A stretch of 64,000 bases of DNA from Chitinophaga niabensis. GTDB taxonomy: Bacteria; Bacteroidota; Bacteroidia; Chitinophagales; Chitinophagaceae. Made by a program: the position numbers and the translations under genes. Below, one piece after another: positions 1-7,899 of the stretch. Every line of letters starts with the position of its first letter. Within the stretch, counting starts at the first letter, position 1. The notes below the pieces were generated by a model. The model had not been told where the DNA came from and made no database searches. It saw only the letters and a list, made by a program, of their open reading frames with translations. The stretch is taken from contig JAFIGY010000012.1 in assembly GCA_017849435.1 (NCBI GenBank), positions 186,001 to 250,000 on the forward strand, read 5' to 3'.

Positions 1-1172
1 CCGCTCAGATGGATCGTGCGATGATAATGTTCCAGGTTGCCACCCGGTTTCAGGGCAGCGGCGGGGGAGGAGCTTTCCAGTTCGTAGAATCTGCCGAGCT
101 GGGGAAGGTTTTCTCCGGGCGGGCCATCGTTGTAGGCGTTGATGACGTCTCCGGTGAAGGGGTTTTCCCGCACGTCCCAGGATGAATTGACGTATCGCTG
201 TTTGCCGGCGGGCAGCGAGAACTGTACGATCGTCAATACATGATGTTCTGCATCGTAGCTGCCCAGGTAGTTGTAAACAAAATCCTGCGGTAACCCTATC
301 TTGCTGCGGTGGCCGGCATCTGCCTTGAAGTAAACAACCTTTTCGTTTACCCGTAACCGTTCCTCCGGCACTTTCCCGAAATAACGATTATTCACCGGTT
401 GTTTTCCCGGTCCGCCGTTGCGGATGGGAATGATGACCGTATTTTGCGCTGATGCGGGGAACATGCCCAGCATCCACACCGAAGGCATGCCGAAAGCCGT
501 ATCCCATTTGTGTTTGCCGGTGTTGGTAATACGGTTACAGGAATGGTAGGCTACGGCCTCCACTTTTTTAGGAAGATCCAGGCCAAGGTAATTGCCGATA
601 TCCCGCCGCGCGATGAGCGTTACTGTGCGGGTGACCTTGATGTTGAAGGTGTTCCCTTTGTGATTGGTAAGCGCCATATCCCGTTCGAAGATAACGGATG
701 CGCGGGTGGATGATTTGACGGGGAAGGGTTCTGTATCCAGCGGTGCCGGAACCTGCCAGTGCACCAGGTCGAAAGAATCGCCCGGCGCAAAATAAAAGCT
801 GTTCCGGCTGCCTTCCGGCCCGATCCAGAACCGGTCTTCCCCGCCATAAGCATTGATATGCGGCTGCGGTTTCCCGTCTGCAATAAGATCATGATTCAGC
901 CAGCCCAGGCTGCGTCCTGCATCCCCGTTCACTGTGCTCGTCATTACCCGGCCCTGCCATGCAGGTGCCAGCGCAATGGCGGCTTTGCTGGTACTGTCTT
1001 TCAACAGTATTGTTTCCGTGTGCTCTTTCAGGAATGCCACATCCGCCCCAAAGTTTTCAGGTCTGGATACGGTTGCAGGGCCGTTTCCCGGCTGCGTCCC
1101 TTGCTGTTGCCGTTGTTTTTGCTGACCACAGGCGGCCAGAAAGAGGGCGCTGCAGAGAACGAATCTTTTCAT
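1..1172 (-). CDS. DUF6786 family lipoprotein, C-terminus cut by window edge
   Basis: The reading frame starts at an ATG at 1172 and stays open to base 1, so about 390 residues are visible and the C-terminus lies outside the window. The N-terminus is a lipoprotein signal: a basic start, a hydrophobic run and a lipobox LAAC with Cys15, followed by a Gln-rich linker. The body carries the conserved stretch GGEDRFWIGPEG near residue 107 and a following SFYFAPG, which I recognise from the DUF6786 family of Bacteroidota surface proteins. No activity is established for that family; its fold suggests a carbohydrate-related role, which is inference. It lies 44 bp downstream of the glutaminase-family gene on the same strand, so the two are probably co-transcribed. 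Confidence 0.8.
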   Translation of the reverse strand, partial: MKRFVLCSALFLAACGQQKQRQQQGTQPGNGPATVSRPENFGADVAFLKEHTETILLKDSTSKAAIALAPAWQGRVMTSTVNGDAGRSLGWLNHDLIADGKPQPHINAYGGEDRFWIGPEGSRNSFYFAPGDSFDLVHWQVPAPLDTEPFPVKSSTRASVIFERDMALTNHKGNTFNIKVTRTVTLIARRDIGNYLGLDLPKKVEAVAYHSCNRITNTGKHKWDTAFGMPSVWMLGMFPASAQNTVIIPIRNGGPGKQPVNNRYFGKVPEERLRVNEKVVYFKADAGHRSKIGLPQDFVYNYLGSYDAEHHVLTIVQFSLPAGKQRYVNSSWDVRENPFTGDVINAYNDGPPGENLPQLGRFYELESSSPAAALKPGGNLEHYHRTIHLS

Positions 1173-1216
1173 GATATGGCTGAATAAAGCTCGAATAATT
1201 CACAATGATAAAGAAA

Positions 1217-3235
1217 TTACGGCTTTAACAGCGGCATGAAATAGCCTCCTACTACAGAACGTGCGCGGAACCCGACGGATTTTCCGTTCGTTGTTTCGTG
1301 CCAGTCGCTGAGCGGAATGCGGCTGGGTCCTTCTGTAGCGAATTTATGAACGGGTGCGATCAGTGCCTGGAATTGTTGTTTGTCCCGGGCCATGGTGGCG
1401 GTCCACAGTATCCAGTCAGATTTTGTATAAGTCTTCCGGCTGTCCAGCGGGAGGCCGAAGGGTTGCTGTTGGCTGAGGTAATAGCGGATCTCTTTGTCTG
1501 CTACAGAAGACGGGAAGATATCCAGTTTCAGCACTTCGTCCCATACCAAATTGTACTTCTGGCTCCAGGTGCCTTTTTTATCGAACGTGAGACTGTAATG
1601 ATCGCCGTCTGCGGCCATTGCCACCCATTTTGCGGCCATGTCTTTCGCCGTTTTACGGTATCTGGCGGCAATATCCTGCTTGCCCAGCATGCCTGCCAGT
1701 TTGCCGTATGCCGCAAGGCCGAGGATCGCTTTTACGGACAGGTTGGTGTTGCGGGCGAGGTGGCCGGCAAAATCATCCGTGCACAACTGGTTAGCAGGAT
1801 CGAACCCTGCGAATTCCAGATAGCTGGTCCATTGTGTCAGCGTATTCCAGTGTTTGGCAGCAAATTGTGCATTCCCTTCCGCCTGCGCAATAGCAGCCGT
1901 CAGCAGCAGCATGTTGCCGCTTTCTTCCACCGGCATGTCTTCTCCGTAAGTTTGACCATTCGCCTGAGGGTAGGTACCTGCGTCGTGCGCAGCAAAAGGT
2001 TTGGTCCATTTACCGCTTTCGGAAAAATGGAAGATCGGTTCCAGCATACCTTTCAGCAAGGTTGGATTGTAAACGAGGAAAAGCGGGGCGGAAGGATAGG
2101 TTACATCAACAGTACCGATGAAACCACCGCTGAAGTTCTCTTTGGAAAAGAATAACAGTGTACCGTCAGGTCCCGCTACGGTCTTATGCGCGGCAATTGC
2201 CTGGCGGAATGCGATGATGCCGAGGTCTGTATATTGCTGCCCGCCGGCTTTCATCATTTTGGCCGCAAAGTCGGCGTCAAAAGCGGCGCAGTCTGCCATA
2301 ATCTTCTCGTAACCGGCATTAGCATCTTCCAGCATTTTCTCTGCGGTCATGGCTGGGTTCTTTCGCCACCAGGCACGCAAGGGCTGATTGAAATACATCA
2401 CACTGAAAAGATCGTCATAGGCGAGGATCGCGTAACGTGATGCCCTTTGCCTGCCTACTTTGCCGAGATCCCAGGTAGTGGCCATCAGCAAAGGCTCTTT
2501 GGACGTGGTGTTAGACAGGCCGTCTGCTGTCTGGAGGCGGCCGGAACCGGAAAAGCCCTGCACAGTTTCTTTTTCGCCGGCAATGCTGTTTTGCGCCTTT
2601 TGAGCATCGGGCGTGGCCGTATAAAAATATCCCCAGTCGATACGCACATCGTCCCCTTTGGTAGCCAGTACTTTTTGGGCATTGGTACCGCATTGCTGGA
2701 TATTGAGGCGACCTGAACGGTAACTCCTTGCGGTGATCTCCTGATCCGCATTGTTAACGGCGATGAGCGTACTGGCGCCTAACAGCAGTTCCACATTGTG
2801 CAACTGGTTATCGGTAGCGGCTACACGAAAAGTAACATAAGAAGCCGGCCGGGCCAGGATATCCAATTGTTTAGGTAACAGTGGAGAAGTGAACGCGACT
2901 TCCAGGTTTACCGGTCCGCAGGAGAAGTTATACGTGGTTTGCGTGGCGGTCATGGAGCGTTTTACCTGCGTGGCGGCAGTAGACGTTTCTTCCGTGCTGC
3001 CGAGGAAGCGGTAAGTTTTCCCGTCTACCCGTATGAGCCCCAGCAGCGGATGCGGTTTCCCGGTCCAGTGACGGGTCTGGCCGGAGGCAAGAGTGTCAGA
3101 GAAAGACCAGATGCTGAAATAAGGGTTGTGAACCACCAGGGGGTAAGCGGGTGCCTGGAAAGATTGTGCCTGCGCGGAAAATGCGGCTGTGAGGCAGCCC
3201 AATAAGGCAGTGAAAAAGATTGTCAGACGATACAT
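1217..3235 (-). CDS. Glutaminase A-like protein (DUF4965/DUF5127/DUF1793 family)
   Basis: A 672-residue exported protein with a Sec signal peptide (MYRLTIFFTALLG to about residue 24, ending SAQAQ). The start of the mature part, with APAYPLVVHNPYFSIWS, is the hallmark of the bacterial and fungal GtaA-like glutaminase family, which has a beta-sandwich N-terminal part (DUF5127/DUF4964) and an alpha/alpha-toroid C-terminal part (DUF4965, DUF1793). The C-terminal part contains the conserved YGEDMPVEESGNMLL and SDWHETTNG motifs. The length of about 670 residues is near the usual bacterial one. Family members are called glutaminases, but many in Bacteroidota sit near glycan genes and their substrates are untested. 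It precedes the DUF6786 lipoprotein in the same direction. Confidence 0.85.
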   Translation of the reverse strand: MYRLTIFFTALLGCLTAAFSAQAQSFQAPAYPLVVHNPYFSIWSFSDTLASGQTRHWTGKPHPLLGLIRVDGKTYRFLGSTEETSTAATQVKRSMTATQTTYNFSCGPVNLEVAFTSPLLPKQLDILARPASYVTFRVAATDNQLHNVELLLGASTLIAVNNADQEITARSYRSGRLNIQQCGTNAQKVLATKGDDVRIDWGYFYTATPDAQKAQNSIAGEKETVQGFSGSGRLQTADGLSNTTSKEPLLMATTWDLGKVGRQRASRYAILAYDDLFSVMYFNQPLRAWWRKNPAMTAEKMLEDANAGYEKIMADCAAFDADFAAKMMKAGGQQYTDLGIIAFRQAIAAHKTVAGPDGTLLFFSKENFSGGFIGTVDVTYPSAPLFLVYNPTLLKGMLEPIFHFSESGKWTKPFAAHDAGTYPQANGQTYGEDMPVEESGNMLLLTAAIAQAEGNAQFAAKHWNTLTQWTSYLEFAGFDPANQLCTDDFAGHLARNTNLSVKAILGLAAYGKLAGMLGKQDIAARYRKTAKDMAAKWVAMAADGDHYSLTFDKKGTWSQKYNLVWDEVLKLDIFPSSVADKEIRYYLSQQQPFGLPLDSRKTYTKSDWILWTATMARDKQQFQALIAPVHKFATEGPSRIPLSDWHETTNGKSVGFRARSVVGGYFMPLLKP

Positions 3236-3348
3236 ACGTGGATTGAGTTTTAATTGATAATCAAAATAGGAAAAAGGGCGCAGGAATAAAAGTATTTTTT
3301 ACGCTTAATTGGAAAGGGTTGATTTTTAAGCGATGAATGGAAAAAATA

Positions 3349-3379
3349 TTTGCTGATTTCAAACTCTTTCCTATTTTTG
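3349..3379 (+). promoter_or_regulatory. Bacteroidota-type promoter of tRNA-Gly
   Basis: TTTG at 3349-3352 is followed by a 19-base spacer and TATTTTTG at 3372-3379. This matches the Bacteroidota primary-sigma consensus TTTG-N19-TAnnTTTG exactly. The box ends 20 bases before the tRNA 5' end. Confidence 0.75.
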
Positions 3380-3398
3380 CAATCCCAAAACGGGAAAG

Positions 3399-3471
<73 letters not shown>

Positions 3472-3483
3472 CAAAAAAAGAAA

Positions 3484-3512
3484 AAGCCTGGTTGTTTCAA
3501 CCGGGCTTTTTT
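3484..3512 (+). terminator. Intrinsic terminator of tRNA-Gly
   Basis: The arms AAGCCTGGTT and AACCGGGCTT pair with one G-T wobble around a short TTTC-type loop and are followed by a T run, directly downstream of the tRNA. Confidence 0.75.
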
Positions 3513-3580
3513 GTGGGTTGAGGGTACCATTGCAGTAGAATAACGTGCTGTTGCAGAGAGAACTAACCGCATCCAATGCA

Positions 3581-3610
3581 TAAAAAAAGCCGCACCATTG
3601 CAGTGCGGCT
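3581..3610 (-). terminator. Intrinsic terminator of the 65-residue membrane protein gene
   Basis: Perfect 8-bp arms AGCCGCAC (3588-3595) and GTGCGGCT (3603-3610) enclose a 7-base loop. Read on the minus strand, the hairpin is followed by seven T residues, 21 bases after the stop codon of the minus-strand gene. Confidence 0.8.
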
Positions 3611-3631
3611 CGTATATCTTTTCGGGAAGGA

Positions 3632-3829
3632 TTATTTGTATTTCGGTTCGTACAGTGTGCTTTCCGGTACTTCCACTTTTGGCTTCCCTTTATAACGATG
3701 TTCGAACAGTTTGTAGCAACCACCCAGCACAAAAGCCAGAATACAGGCCAATTTCACGTAAAAGAGAAAGCGGGAGGAAGACACCCAGTCACGGGTAAAA
3801 TCATTTGTATTTTCAACTGTATGCTCCAT
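3632..3829 (-). CDS. Small single-pass membrane protein, unknown function
   Basis: A 65-residue protein that I do not recognise. It has a hydrophilic N-terminus of about 23 residues, one hydrophobic segment at about residues 23-41 (FYVKLACILAFVLGGCY), and a basic, Pro/Glu-containing tail that ends EPKYK. A Cys sits near the end of the hydrophobic segment, but the long N-terminal part makes a lipoprotein signal unlikely. Despite its size the gene is well supported: a good promoter box lies 20-51 bases upstream of the start and a clean terminator follows the stop. It is transcribed alone. Its function cannot be read from the sequence. Confidence 0.75.
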   Translation of the reverse strand: MEHTVENTNDFTRDWVSSSRFLFYVKLACILAFVLGGCYKLFEHRYKGKPKVEVPESTLYEPKYK

Positions 3830-3848
3830 AATTATTTTTTTCGCAGGG

Positions 3849-3880
3849 CAAACTTACAAAGTAAATCGGCAATGTCCAAA
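3849..3880 (-). promoter_or_regulatory. Promoter of the 65-residue membrane protein gene
   Basis: On the minus strand TTTG (3880-3877) is followed by a 20-base spacer and TAAGTTTG (3856-3849), close to the Bacteroidota consensus. The predicted transcript would have a leader of only about 14 bases before the ATG at 3829. Confidence 0.65.
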
Positions 3881-3911
3881 TATGTAGATAAAATCTATAC
3901 CTCCGCCGGAT

Positions 3912-4949
3912 TCATTTTTTTTCCGGGGTCAACTCACTGAACCGGCGCCGGTTCAGGAAATAATAACGCCATATCATGATCCCGTGGAACACGCCTTTGA
4001 GATCGTAGAGGCGTTTGCGGGGGTAAGCATCGTGGAGATGTTTTTCTTCTTTTCTGCGCCAGCGGTAGTAATCGCGGTAAGCGCGGAAAATAGCGAGCAT
4101 GTCTTTCGGTTTACCCGAGACCAGGCTTTTGAAGGCGGCCAGCAGGTCCAGGAAGTGCCGTTGGGAGAGGATGATCCATTGTTCATCAAAATGCAGGTTC
4201 TTGCACAACATGATGAGGTTGTTGCGGAAGTTGAGGTACAACTTCCGGGGATTGCCTTGCGGGAGGCTGCCTCCGCCTACATGATAAACAACGGATCGCG
4301 GGCAGTAAACAATCCGGTAGCCGGCCCGCTGCAGGCGCCAGCAAAGGTCCACTTCCTCCATATGCGCAAAGAAATACGGGTCAAAGCCGCCCACTTCAAA
4401 GAAGCATTCCGAACGGATGAAAAGTGCAGCACCGCTGGCCCAGAAGATATCCTGGGTATCGTTGTATTGTCCGTCATCTGTTTCGGTGGTGTAGAGTATG
4501 CGGCCGCGACAGAAGGTGTAGCCAAGAATATCCATCCATCCGCCCGCTGCACCTGCGTATTCAAAATCCTGCCGGTCGTGGTAAGCCCGAAGCTTGGGCT
4601 GGCAGGCTGCAATGAGCTGATCCTCCTGCATCCGTGTGATCACCGGCATGATCCAGTCCGGTTCCACTTCCACATCCTGGTTCAGCAAAACGAAGATATC
4701 CGCCTTTACATGTTGCAGTGCTTCATTATACCCTCCGGCAAAGCCGCTGTTGGTCGCATTCCGGATGATCTTCACCTGGGGAAAGGCCGCCTGTACGAAA
4801 GCAACGCTGTCATCCGTGGAAGCATTGTCTGCCACGTAGATATCCAGATTGCCGTACGCCGAAGCACATACGGAAGGGAGAAAGCGTTCGAGGAAAGCTT
4901 TTCCGTTCCAGTTCAGAATAACTACGGCTACCGAGGGCAATACAGGCAA
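3912..4949 (-). CDS. Glycosyltransferase family 2 (TTG start)
   Basis: A 345-residue GT-A fold glycosyltransferase that probably transfers a sugar from a nucleotide donor to a cell-surface glycan. The N-terminus VAVVILNWNG (residues 7-16), the DNASTD motif (41-46), and NQDVEVEPDW (90-99, DxD-type metal and nucleotide-sugar site) are typical of the GT2 rhamnosyltransferase-like group. MEEVDLCWR near residue 193 resembles the catalytic ED region. There is no ATG in the right place. The family start aligns with a TTG at 4949, and no in-frame ATG or GTG occurs upstream before a stop, so I place the start at TTG. The acceptor is unknown. It lies divergent from the histidine kinase gene. Confidence 0.88.
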   Translation of the reverse strand: MPVLPSVAVVILNWNGKAFLERFLPSVCASAYGNLDIYVADNASTDDSVAFVQAAFPQVKIIRNATNSGFAGGYNEALQHVKADIFVLLNQDVEVEPDWIMPVITRMQEDQLIAACQPKLRAYHDRQDFEYAGAAGGWMDILGYTFCRGRILYTTETDDGQYNDTQDIFWASGAALFIRSECFFEVGGFDPYFFAHMEEVDLCWRLQRAGYRIVYCPRSVVYHVGGGSLPQGNPRKLYLNFRNNLIMLCKNLHFDEQWIILSQRHFLDLLAAFKSLVSGKPKDMLAIFRAYRDYYRWRRKEEKHLHDAYPRKRLYDLKGVFHGIMIWRYYFLNRRRFSELTPEKK

Positions 4950-5072
4950 AAGTGGTCCGTTTAATGCGTGATAAATTATTTTTAGCGTTGCAAATATGCA
5001 ACAAAGCCTTCGAATATTATTAATTTAGTTGATAGTTAACAGTCGGTTAGCTATCGCTTATTTAAATCGCCG

Positions 5073-6215
5073 ATGTTTAGACAGTATTTTGGCTGGAGGT
5101 TCGTACTTGTTGCAGTGGCGGCCGTCATTATTGTGACGACCATCTGGTTTGTGAACAACCTGTCCGAGAAGATCCAGCATGAAGAAACGAAGAAAGTAGC
5201 TACCTGGGTAGAGGCCTACCGGGAGCTGCTGCAAGCCCCGCCCGATGCGAACCTTAACCTGGCTGTTGAGATCATTACCACCAATACGACCATTCCCATG
5301 ATCCTGACCGACGATCGTGGGGCGATCATTGACAACCGGAACCTGGATTCTGTAAAGGTAGCTTCCGATCCGGCTTACCTGCACGGTCAGCTGGGGGCGT
5401 TCAAGAAACAGCATCCGCCTTTTATCATGGCCATCGATGCCAAATCCAACAATTACATTTATTATGGGGATTCGCTGATCCTGAAACAGGTACGATATTA
5501 TCCTTATATCCAGTTGATCGTTGTAACATTGTTTATCGGCGTTGTGCTATTTGCCCTGTCTACCACCAACAGGGCTACGCAAAACCTGCTATGGGTGGGG
5601 ATGGCCAAGGAAACGGCACATCAGCTGGGCACACCGTTGTCATCTATCGAGGCCTGGCTGGAGATCCTGCGTGAGCGGGAGGAGAATGTGCCGTTGGTGA
5701 ATGAGCTGGTGAAGGATGTGGACCGGTTGAAGCTGATCACGGATCGTTTTTCCAAGATCGGGAGTGTACCTAGTCTCGAGGAGCGTAACCTGGTTTCGCA
5801 GATCGAGAATATGGTGGCTTACATCCGGAAGCGCGCCCCGCAGAAAGTGATCTTTACGATGAAAACGACCGAGCAGGAAGTGCCCGCCATGATCTCGCCG
5901 CCTTTGTTCGACTGGGTAGTGGAGAATCTGCTGAAGAATGCGCTGGATGCCATGGAAGGGAAAGGGGAGATCACCGTAACGATCGAGAATCATTCCGCGC
6001 ATATTACGGTGGATATTTCCGATACGGGAAAGGGGATTCCTAAAGCGCATCACGACAAAATTTTCCACCCCGGTTTCAGCACTAAGAAAAGAGGCTGGGG
6101 ATTGGGGCTTTCCCTTGCCAAACGGATCATTCAGGACTATCATAAAGGGCGCTTGTCCGTAAAATGGACAGAGGTAAACAAGGGTACTACCTTCAGGATC
6201 TGGTTAAGGAAATGA
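5073..6215 (+). CDS. Membrane sensor histidine kinase
   Basis: A 380-residue two-component sensor kinase. Residues 8-27 form a first membrane segment, a periplasmic part of about 115 residues follows, and a second membrane segment spans about 143-162. There is no obvious HAMP domain. The H-box contains AHQLGTPLSS with the phospho-accepting His183. The ATPase part shows the N-box ENLLKNALDAMEG (284-296), the G1 box DTGKGIP (317-323) and the G2 box GWGLGLSLAK (341-350), so it should be active. No response regulator lies next to it, so it is an orphan in this neighbourhood. It is followed by tRNA-Leu. The signal sensed cannot be inferred. Confidence 0.9.
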   Translation: MFRQYFGWRFVLVAVAAVIIVTTIWFVNNLSEKIQHEETKKVATWVEAYRELLQAPPDANLNLAVEIITTNTTIPMILTDDRGAIIDNRNLDSVKVASDPAYLHGQLGAFKKQHPPFIMAIDAKSNNYIYYGDSLILKQVRYYPYIQLIVVTLFIGVVLFALSTTNRATQNLLWVGMAKETAHQLGTPLSSIEAWLEILREREENVPLVNELVKDVDRLKLITDRFSKIGSVPSLEERNLVSQIENMVAYIRKRAPQKVIFTMKTTEQEVPAMISPPLFDWVVENLLKNALDAMEGKGEITVTIENHSAHITVDISDTGKGIPKAHHDKIFHPGFSTKKRGWGLGLSLAKRIIQDYHKGRLSVKWTEVNKGTTFRIWLRK

Positions 6216-6222
6216 AAATATA

Positions 6223-6253
6223 TTTGCTTATTTTCAAAAAGGATTTATTTTTG
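6223..6253 (+). promoter_or_regulatory. Bacteroidota-type promoter of tRNA-Leu
   Basis: TTTG at 6223-6226, a 19-base spacer and TATTTTTG at 6246-6253 match the consensus exactly. The layout and the -7 box are identical to those of the tRNA-Gly promoter. The box ends 17 bases before the tRNA. Confidence 0.75.
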
Positions 6254-6269
6254 CACACCCAAATAAGCC

Positions 6270-6353
6270 GCGGAGGTGGCGAAATTGGTAGACGCGCTAC
6301 TTTGAGGTGGTAGTGCCTGAAAGGGCTTGGGAGTTCGAATCTCCTCCTCCGCA
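6270..6353 (+). tRNA. tRNA-Leu (anticodon GAG)
   Basis: An 84-base class II tRNA with a long variable arm. The acceptor arms GCGGAGG (6270-6276) and CCTCCGC (6346-6352) pair, with discriminator A at 6353. The anticodon stem CTACT/GGTAG holds the loop TTGAGGT, giving anticodon GAG. The T-arm contains GAGTTCGAATCTC. CCA is not encoded. Confidence 0.97.
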
Positions 6354-6361
6354 CAGAGCAA

Positions 6362-6391
6362 TAAAAAAAGAGGCCACTGGTCTCTTTTTTT
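6362..6391 (+). terminator. Intrinsic terminator of tRNA-Leu
   Basis: The arms AGAGGCC and GGTCTCT pair, with one G-T pair, around a short loop. A-tract and T-tract flank the hairpin, directly after the tRNA. It could also serve the minus-strand permease gene that ends at 6428. Confidence 0.7.
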
Positions 6392-6427
6392 ATTGCTAAT
6401 AAACTGGTATTTAACAGCTTGCAGAAG

Positions 6428-7138
6428 CTACAAGGCGGCAGAACGGAACACCCTCACCCCAACGCTCCCTACCAACACCCCATACACCCCCATCCTACAA
6501 AAATATACCCATTCCCAGTCCGGCATCCGCTCATAAAAAACACGCCCTGTCTGAAAAGGAAGCCATGACGGCCATGTATATGTTTTGAATATTTCCGCAA
6601 TGACGTTCTCCACGAACAGGCAGAGGATGAAAACCGCAATGCCGTCGCGAAGGTTTCTGCAGATCAGGGTGATTGTAAATGCTATTAGCAGAAAGTAGCA
6701 GGAGGTGAAAAATACCTGCATTACTTTGACAGGCAGGGAGGCACTGTATAGTTGAAAGGACGGCGAAGCAGCGTGATAACAGACAATACTCACGATAAAG
6801 TAGAGGGCTGCGCAGAAAGCTGCATGGAGTAGGATCAGCAATAGTTTAGAGTGATAGTAAGATCGCCGGGTATATCCGTTGCAAAGCAGTTTGGCCGTAT
6901 AGCCCAGTGTGAATTCCCGGCTGGTATTGACGATAAAGATCAGGGGGAATACGGAAAAGGGTAGCGTGGAGAAGTGATCGTTCACGATCTTTTCAAAAAG
7001 GAGGGTAGTACCTTTCCCGGGAAGAAGCAGAGGTAATCCAATCGCGTACAGCAGGTAGAAAGCTGTTACACAAATGGAGAAAAGGTTCATTTGCCTGCTC
7101 CATTCGATCCGGCAGATATTGGGTGCGTTTTTCATCAT
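6428..7138 (-). CDS. ABC transporter membrane subunit (ABC-2-like permease)
   Basis: A 236-residue integral membrane protein with about six hydrophobic segments, beginning near residue 20 (ICVTAFYLLYAIGLPLLL). It has no motif that I can name. Its role is inferred from context: its ATG overlaps the TGA of the upstream ATPase gene by four bases (ATGA, 7135-7138), which is typical of translationally coupled ABC-2 subunits. The weakly conserved sequence and the stretch FTLGYTAKLLCNGYTRRSYY resemble ABC-2 permeases of Bacteroidota used for peptide export or self-protection. The substrate is unknown. Confidence 0.75.
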   Translation of the reverse strand: MMKNAPNICRIEWSRQMNLFSICVTAFYLLYAIGLPLLLPGKGTTLLFEKIVNDHFSTLPFSVFPLIFIVNTSREFTLGYTAKLLCNGYTRRSYYHSKLLLILLHAAFCAALYFIVSIVCYHAASPSFQLYSASLPVKVMQVFFTSCYFLLIAFTITLICRNLRDGIAVFILCLFVENVIAEIFKTYTWPSWLPFQTGRVFYERMPDWEWVYFCRMGVYGVLVGSVGVRVFRSAAL

Positions 7139-7818
7139 ATGGCAGTGGTGGTGGTATAATGCCGGTATGCGGTTTCAATATTGGGATACAATGCCAGTAA
7201 TCCCTGTTGCGGAGTAGATGCCATGATCTTGCCGTTCCGCATGAAGGCAAAATGGGTACAGCACTTTTCAAGATGTTCCGTGATGTGGCTGGTCACCAGG
7301 ATGGTTTTGTGTCGTTCCCGCCATGTTTTAACGATATCCGCAAAGCGGACAACGCCTTCCATATCGATACCGTTGGTAGGTTCATCCAGCAATAGCAGGG
7401 GACTGTCCCGCAGGAGCATGCAGGCAATATCCAGCTGCTTTTTCATACCGGTGGAATAATCGCGGTAGGGTTGATGGATGAAGCTTTGCATATCCAGCTG
7501 TGTGATGACGGCTTGCAGCTTCGCCTCCCCGATGCAATGATACCGCATGATCAGCTGCAGATTCCTGTACCCTGAAAACCCTGGCAGGAACGATTGCCCG
7601 TCTATCATGGCGGAAATGGAATAGCCGGGTATAGCGGTATGATCGATCGTGCCGGCGTCCGGATAGCTCAATCCCGCTATCACTTTCATCAGCGTGGTTT
7701 TGCCGCAGCCATTCGGACCGATCAGGCCCCAGCATTCACCAGGTCGTAATGTAAGGGAAACGTCGTCCAGCGCTGTTGTTGCTTTAAACCGTTTGGTAAT
7801 ATGTCGTATAGTGATCAT
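7135..7818 (-). CDS. ABC transporter ATP-binding protein
   Basis: A 227-residue nucleotide-binding subunit. The Walker A motif GPNGCGKT lies at 34-41 and Walker B LLLLDEPTNGID at 141-152. The signature at 121-127 is YSTGMKK rather than LSGGQ, a form common in the CcmA/NatA-type ABC-2 exporters. A switch His occurs in the segment ILVTSHITEHLEKCC. The length is normal. It forms a coupled pair with the permease just downstream. The Cys-rich lipoprotein gene lies upstream on the same strand, 81 bases away, so the transporter could be part of the same unit, but a hairpin at 7851-7880 separates them. Confidence 0.92.
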   Translation of the reverse strand: MITIRHITKRFKATTALDDVSLTLRPGECWGLIGPNGCGKTTLMKVIAGLSYPDAGTIDHTAIPGYSISAMIDGQSFLPGFSGYRNLQLIMRYHCIGEAKLQAVITQLDMQSFIHQPYRDYSTGMKKQLDIACMLLRDSPLLLLDEPTNGIDMEGVVRFADIVKTWRERHKTILVTSHITEHLEKCCTHFAFMRNGKIMASTPQQGLLALYPNIETAYRHYTTTTAI

Positions 7819-7850
7819 CAGGGTAACATGCTAAGGAGGCGGGTGTAACG

Positions 7851-7880
7851 GGAAGTGCCAAACGAAGATCCGGCACTTCC
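7851..7880 (-). promoter_or_regulatory. 9-bp hairpin between the lipoprotein and ABC genes
   Basis: GGAAGTGCC (7851-7859) and GGCACTTCC (7872-7880) pair perfectly around a 12-base loop. Neither strand has a convincing T-tract after it, so it may be a weak terminator, an RNA-stability element or a processing site. Confidence 0.45.
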
Positions 7881-7899
7881 TGATTTTACAATTGAATTT

